This document shows positions 58,668 through 64,000 of a stretch of DNA of 64,000 bases, one piece after another. Each line of letters starts with the position of its first letter. Within the stretch, counting starts at the first letter, position 1. The notes under the pieces were generated by a model, which was not told the DNA's origin, made no database searches, and saw only the letters and a program-made list of their open reading frames with translations. The stretch is from Cryptomeria japonica. Taxonomy: Eukaryota > Streptophyta > Pinopsida > Cupressales > Cupressaceae. A program made the translations under genes and the position numbers. The stretch lies in NCBI RefSeq assembly GCF_030272615.1, contig NC_081414.1:814900569-814964568 (forward strand), written 5' to 3'.

Positions 58668-61600
58668 TTGTCCTTTGCATCCACTTGGATTCTAGATTCT
58701 GGTGCCTCTCACCATATGACACACACAGAGGATTTGGTCACCGCTCTAGCCCCTATAGGCACTAGACATATTGCAGTTGGTGACTCAGCACAACTTTCCA
58801 TTCAGGGCTCCGGTACTATTTCATTAGATGGTGGTTGTCTACAGGATGTACTTTTGGTTCCTGACATTTCAACAAACCTTCTATCCATTTATCAAATTTG
58901 CCACTCTGGCTCTGGTAAGACAGTTGAGTTCTCACCTCATGATATGGTTATTCGAGATCTTCATGATCCCGACTTGGTTGTGGCTACTGGGAGTGTGGAT
59001 TATGCATCTCACTTATACAGCTTTGATGGCTTTGAGAGTTCAGACACTGTTGGTTCCTCTCTTATAGCACACGCAGATTCAGTGAGCAGGCTTTGGCATG
59101 AGTGTTTTGGCCATGTCAATTATAGATATCTACAACAGATGAGTACACAGGCACTTATGATTAGGCTTCCACAGATTTCTTGTACTGATGGTGTATATCA
59201 TGGTTGTGTCCTTGGCAAACATCATCGAGATCATTTTCCTAAGGGTCGAGCCTCACGTGCTAGGGCAGCCCTAGAGTTGGTACACAGTGATCTTATGTCC
59301 TTTCCGACTCCTTTTTTAGGGGCTGGTTATGTGCTCACTTTTATTGATGACTTCTCTAGATGTACATGGGTGTACTTTCTTAAGGACAAGTCTGATGTCT
59401 TTGACTCATTCAAGATTTTTAAGACCTTTGTGGAGAAGCAATCTGGACTTTCTATCAGGAGGATACGCACAGATAATGGGGGGGAGTATGTTAATCAGGC
59501 TTTCAGATATTTTTGCACTGAGCATGGTTTACAGCATTAGTTTACAGTTCATTACACCCCTCAGCAGAATGGTGTTGCTGAGAGAAAGAACAGAACCTTA
59601 CAGGAGATGGCAAATTGTATGATATAGTCTCGAGCTATGAGTTCTTCATTTTGGGCTGAGGCAGTCAATTGTGCCAATTATATTTAGAATCAGATGCCTC
59701 ATAAGGCATTGCGACATATGACTCCTGAGGAGGCTTGGACCCATGTCAAGCCTGATGTTTCTACATTTTGAGTTTTTGGTAGTGAGGCTTGGGCATTTAT
59801 TCCTGATGCTCAGTGGAAAGCCATGGAGAGGAAGAACTGACCACTCGTATTTGTTGACTACTATGAGGATGTTAAGGCATACAGGTTGTTTGATCCTGAT
59901 TCCAGAGAGGTCTTGTTTCGGCGGGATGTCCAGTTTGATGAGTGCTATCCTCAGATGGATTCTCTACCACCAGCTTCTCCCTCATTGCCTACTCCTTCCT
60001 CTTCATCTCTTGAGGATTACTTATCTCTTGAGGATGATGTAGATGATGATCCACCATCTCCACCACCACCAGTTGCTCCATTTTTGCTGAGGTGGGCTTG
60101 TGACACTGTTGATGTAGCTGGTTCTTTGGTAGGTGATCCTTCAGATACTCGTCGCACTCATGCTCAGACATCTGGTTCTAGTCTTTTGAGTCATGCCCTT
60201 TTTGATGATCCTCAAAAGTTTTCAGAGGTGACAGGACACCTTGAGTGGGATAGGGCCATGGATGAGGAGTATTCTTCTTTGATGAAGAATCATACTTGGG
60301 ATCTTTGTCCTCTTCCTAAGGGAAGAAAGTTGGTTCGGTGCAAGTGGGTGTATCGTACCAAGTATGTTGTAGATGGTTCTATTGACAAGTATAAGGCACG
60401 TCTTGTTGTGAAGGGGTTTTCTCAGGTAGAGGGTATTGACTACTCTAAGACCTTTGCTCCTATTGCCAAGATGAATTCTATATGCCTAGTACTTTCACTT
60501 GCAGCTTCACAAGGATGGATAGTATTTCAGATGGATGTGAAGAGTGCCTTCTTGCATGGAGACCTACATGAGGAGATCTATATGGAGAAGCCTCAGGGTT
60601 TTGTGCAGGACACTTCTTTGGTTTGCAGAATTTGACGTTCATTATATGGTCTCAAACAAGCCCTCAGGGCTTGGTATGAGAAGATGGACTCCTTCTTGCT
60701 TTCCTCTCACTTCACACGCTGTCATTCCGATCACACAGTCTATATTTAGCGTTAGGAGGGTGATATTTTGATTCTAGTGCTATATGTAGATGATCTCATC
60801 ATTACAGGTAACTCATCCTCCATGATTCAGAGTGTTCAGAGAGCTTTGATGGAGCAGTTTGAGATGACAGATCTTGGTCTCTTGCACTTCTTTCTGGGTC
60901 TACAGGTTATTTAGTCTTCGGATGGGATTTCCATATTTCAGAAAAAGTATGCTCTTGATATGCTTCAACTATTTGGCATGCTTGATTGCAAGTCTGCCCC
61001 CACTCCATTTCAGTTAGGTGTTGTTTTGTCTTCCACTTGCTCTACTCCTTCAGTAGACCCCACTTTATACAGGCAGTTGGTTGGTAGTTTATTGTACCTG
61101 ACACATTCTCATCCTGATCTTTCCTTTACGGTTGGCCTTGTCTCTCGATTCTCCCATGATCCTCATGAGAGCCATTGGCAAGCAGCCAAACGTATTTTGA
61201 GGTACATTCGGGGCACCACACATTATGACATTCACTACACTTCAGGATCCCCTCACATCATTGGCTTCACTGATTCGGATTGGGCTGGTGATGTCAATGA
61301 TCGAAAGTCTACTTCTGGCTTCATTTTTTGCCTTGGTTCTGGTCCTATCACATGGTCTTGCAAGAAGCAATCTGCTATTGCATTATCATCTACATAGGTT
61401 GAGTACCATGCAGTAGTGTTAGCTAGTTAGGAGGTTTTATGGCTTTGGTAGTCGATGACAGAGTTTGGGTTTCCTCTAGATTGTTCCACTATTCTTTGGT
61501 GTGACAATTAGAGTGCCATTCACATTTCTCGCAACCCAGTGGAGCATCAACGGACAAAGCACATTGAAATCCACATGCACTTCATCAGGCAATTGATTCA

Positions 61601-61742
61601 GGATGGTTCTCTCATCTTGGAGTACATTCCTGCAAAGGAGCAGGTTGCAGACATCTTCACTAAACCTTTGGCATCTCCGCGCTATCTTCAGTTGCGCTCC
61701 ATGCTTGGGGTGAAGGAAGTTGTCCTTGGGGGGTCTCAGTGA
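58668..61742 (+). pseudogene. Copia pol: protease, integrase, reverse transcriptase, RNase H
   Basis: Frame is constant from 58209 to the TGA at 61740. Protease WILDSGASHHMT; integrase zinc region HECFGHVNYRY with DGVYHGCVLGK, where a second Cys would be usual at Tyr. Core acids are in VHSDLMSF, RTDNGGEY and GVAERKNRT. RT has KWVYRTKYVVDGSIDKYKAR, MDVKSAFLHGD and LYVDDLIITG. RNase H has TDSDWAGDVNDRKSTSG and the late KHIEIHMHFIRQ. Internal stops: TAG at 59538, 59625, 59685, 60747, 60753, 60912, 61395, 61428, 61449 and 61509; TGA at 59769, 59838 and 60633. No TAA. LTR-pol-LTR order is complete, so only point damage disables it. Confidence 0.93.
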
Positions 61743-61952
61743 GGCCTTCCTTCCTTCATGTTTTCTTTTTAGCATGTTTCTTTATCTCTTTTTGGAGAGG
61801 AGTTTTTTCCCATTGGGTTTTCTCCTTTACTCCGCTTTATAGAGATTTTCTTGTATTCGGGTACCTGATTAGGCCTTGTTGCCGGGACCCTCTTTTGCAT
61901 TGTAGTTCCTTTGCTTTCTTCTGCATTCTTTGTAGCTGCATTGTAGCTCATC

Positions 61953-61964
61953 TTAAGGGGGGGG
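61953..61964 (+). promoter_or_regulatory. Polypurine tract of the plus-strand Copia
   Basis: TTAAGGGGGGGG immediately precedes the 3' LTR start TGTTAGAG. Confidence 0.9.
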
Positions 61965-62283
61965 TGTTAGAGTAAAGTATTTAATTAACTTTACTCTCCT
62001 CTTAAGATTTCTCTTTATGTACATATTAGTCATTTAATAATTAATATTTAATTATTAAATGCACACACCTTAGGGTTAGGTTTTCCTTTCGATGTTGATC
62101 TCCTTTATAAGGATTGATCTCTTGTATTTTTTCATTCTCCTTGATTCTTTTTTTCTCTGATAATAAATCTTTCACTTTTTCAGAGCCAAAACCCTTGTAT
62201 TCGTTCTCTCTCTTCCTCTGTGATAGGTTTCTTGCATGCAGGTTTCTTTGGGTTCTGTGCATTTGTATTTCTCAAATCCTACA
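61965..62283 (+). repeat. 3' LTR of the plus-strand Copia
   Basis: 319 bp. Seven of about nine differences from the 5' LTR are C/T or G/A type (for example GCAC/GTAC, CGGTG/CGATG, GACAGG/GATAGG); the others include G/T, A/T or G/C. Confidence 0.96.
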
Positions 62284-63480
62284 GACTCGATGTTCTGGCA
62301 CTTTGGGATGCATGAGAGGAGCATTCCTAGCACAAACCTTCCCACTTAGACATTCTCGTGACATCTATTTATGCACATGACGAACCAAATTAATTCTAGC
62401 CTATCCTACAACTTTGCATTGCATGCAACTGATGGTTTTTGTAGCAGGCAAAAAAATGCTACCAATTGAAAATGGCTCCAAGTTGTCAAAACCTGAGATG
62501 GGCCATTATAGAGGAGCCTCACGCAACCCCAAAGGTTCAAACAGATCGATCATATGTGTCCTGGATTGGAAGAAACAATCCATCAAAGTTTGATAATTTT
62601 TTCGACTCGGGGCACTTGAGAGATCGTTCTTGTAGGGTATGACTCTCGATGTTTTGGTGCTTTGGGATGCATGAGAGGAGAATTCCTAGCATAAACCTAC
62701 CCATCGAGATGCATTTGTGATGTCAGTTTGTGCACATGATTTGCCGAATCAATTCTAGCCTATCCTACAACTTTGCATTGCATGCAACTGACAGTTTTTA
62801 GAGAAGGTGAAAAAATGCTAGCAATTTAAAATGGCTCTAAATCATCAAAAAATGAGATAGGCCATTGTAGAGGAGCCTCACGTGACCCCATAGGTTCAAA
62901 CAAATTGATCATATGTGTCATGGATTGGAGGAAATAGTCCGTCAAAGTTTGATAATTTTTTGGACTCAAGGCACTTGAGAGATCGCATCGGCAGGTTATG
63001 ACTCTCGACATTCCATTGCTTTGTAATGCATGAGAGGAGAATGCCTAGAATAAACTTTCCAACCCAGAAGCGCTCGTGGCATCAGTTTGTGCACATGATG
63101 AACTGAATCATTTCTAGCCTATCCTGCAACTTTGCATTGCATGCAACTGATGGTTTTTGCAGCACGCAAAAAAATGCTACCAATTGAAAATGGCTCCGAG
63201 CCATCAAAAACCAAGATATTCCATTGTAAAGGAGCCTCACATAACCCTACAAGTTCAAACAGATCAATTATATGTGTCTTAGATTGGAAGAAATAGTTTG
63301 TTAAAGTTTGACAATTTTTTGGACTCAAGGCACTTGAGAGATAATGTTGGTAGGTTATGACTCTCGACATTTTGGCACTTTGGGATGCATGAGAGGAGCA
63401 TGCCTAGCATAAACCTTCCTACCTAGACATTCTTGTGACATCAGTTTGTCCACATGACAACCAAAATTTGACCATTGTGA
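62284..63480. repeat. 358-bp array of copy B, part after the Copia insertion
   Basis: Remainder of unit 2, then units starting near 62635, 62993 and 63352, the last partial and ending near 63480. Removing the Copia and one TSD copy gives spacings of 359, 357, 358 and 359, the same count and phase as copy A. Minus-strand frames at 62826-63011 and 63119-63370 correspond to those at 5872-6102 and 6553-6837. Confidence 0.9.
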
Positions 63481-64000
63481 GCGTGAGTGTGCTCTCGCAC
63501 CACACACATATTGTTGTTTATATTCATATTGTTGATTACATTGGCAAATATTCATTTAAATTTATAAAAGGGCAGCCACCAACTACAACAAATACACAAT
63601 AATGAACTAAATACAAGGAGTTTTGTAGGGTTAATTCAACATTTTAGCAATTTTATCAAATCATATTCCACAAAATTGCAATGTTTTATATCGTAGATTT
63701 TTGGTGTTTATATTCATATTATTGATTACATAGGCAAATGATCAATTAACTTTATAAAAGGACATCCATGAAATACACAAAATACAAAATAATGAGCTCA
63801 GTACACATTTATTGGATTGAATATCAACATTTATATATATCAAAAAATGGCATGTCTACCAAGTCAATACAAGTATTACAAAAATGTGGCATATGCCATG
63901 TCCAAATCGATATACAATAAAAATGTAGAATATATCTACATGTATTGGTCATTCTATGACCAAAACTAATAGTATATGATTATAAATTTGTGGTGGATCA
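63481..64000. other. Right flank of the 358-bp array, copy B; start of sequence matching the minus-strand gene's 3' end
   Basis: Aligns with 6961-7499 of copy A to the last base. The counterpart of the minus-strand gene's stop would lie near 63985, so the gene body of copy B is expected just beyond the window. Confidence 0.75.

Larger units (their letters stand above)
56209..62288 (+). mobile_element. Copia retrotransposon, plus strand, in the 358-bp array
   Basis: The element proper is 56214-62283, flanked by GACTC at 56209-56213 and 62284-62288. The LTRs are 319 bp each with about nine differences (about 3%). A primer site abuts the 5' LTR and a G-rich purine tract abuts the 3' LTR. Interior: leader with a GC-rich island, gag, then a pol read in a single frame with 13 internal stops. 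It is the youngest or one of the two youngest insertions in the window. Confidence 0.96.
27776..64000 (+). mobile_element. Large two-gene repeated element, copy B (interrupted; right end outside window)
   Basis: Direct-orientation relative of copy A. Continuous parts: 27776-30023, 51905-56213 and 62289-64000. The gaps are a gypsy element and a Copia element, each with a matching 5-bp target duplication. Without them at least 8.3 kb of the element is present. The left limit, CACCATATGACCCC, is where the inverted-motif array begins; just upstream is unrelated sequence. This is the only candidate terminus in the window. Confidence 0.6.

Overview
This window reads as plant nuclear DNA from a large, repeat-rich genome. 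The evidence is nested LTR retrotransposons with plant-type Copia and Ty3/gypsy domains, Met-tRNA-type primer sites, GT/AG introns, long GA/CT and TA microsatellites, and AT-rich spacers. I see no intact host gene, no rRNA or tRNA gene, no CRISPR array and no bacterial-style operon. The style would suit a gymnosperm or another big plant genome, but species cannot be read from it.

The central structure is a large repeated unit, here called element A/B. Copy A runs from the left edge to about 10.0 kb. Copy B starts near 27.8 kb and runs off the right edge, interrupted by younger insertions. Both copies carry, in order: an array of about 20-bp inverted motifs; a roughly 1-kb purine tract followed by a pyrimidine tract; a doublet of about 91 bp with CpG-rich quasi-palindromes; a transposase-like gene on the + strand; short AT-rich tandem repeats; and an array of about 358-bp units. 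In copy A a multi-exon gene follows on the - strand (10024 to 7480), convergent with the transposase-like gene. Only its last-exon end falls inside the window in copy B. The transposase-like protein carries D/SDNC.QFKN/GHGKGEHDG blocks that look like an RNase H-fold DDE nuclease of a family I cannot name.

Insertions in and beside this element can be ordered. (1) Copy B was hit at ATTAG by a 15.4-kb Ty3/gypsy element of Tat/Ogre type (30024-51899 outer coordinates). It has gag, protease, G-patch-like segment, RT, RNase H, a second RNase H and integrase, all decayed. (2) The left LTR of that element was then hit by a minus-strand Copia element (30947-37376, TSD CTTTG/CTTTA). (3) The 358-bp array of copy B was hit by a plus-strand Copia element (56214-62283, TSD GACTC, 319-bp LTRs). 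Between copies A and B lie an older gag-protease-only gypsy element (18276-23344), two copies of a dispersed repeat X (10.5-12.1 kb and 25.1-27.1 kb), a LINE-type RNase H relic, a possible MITE and a possible PGG-domain relic.

Nearly all genes are broken. In the two Copia elements the reading frame is almost wholly preserved and the damage is stop codons, mostly TAG where CAG or TGG is expected and TGA where CGA is expected. This suggests decay by deamination of methylated cytosine. Nothing here forms a host pathway; the genes work together only as parts of selfish elements.
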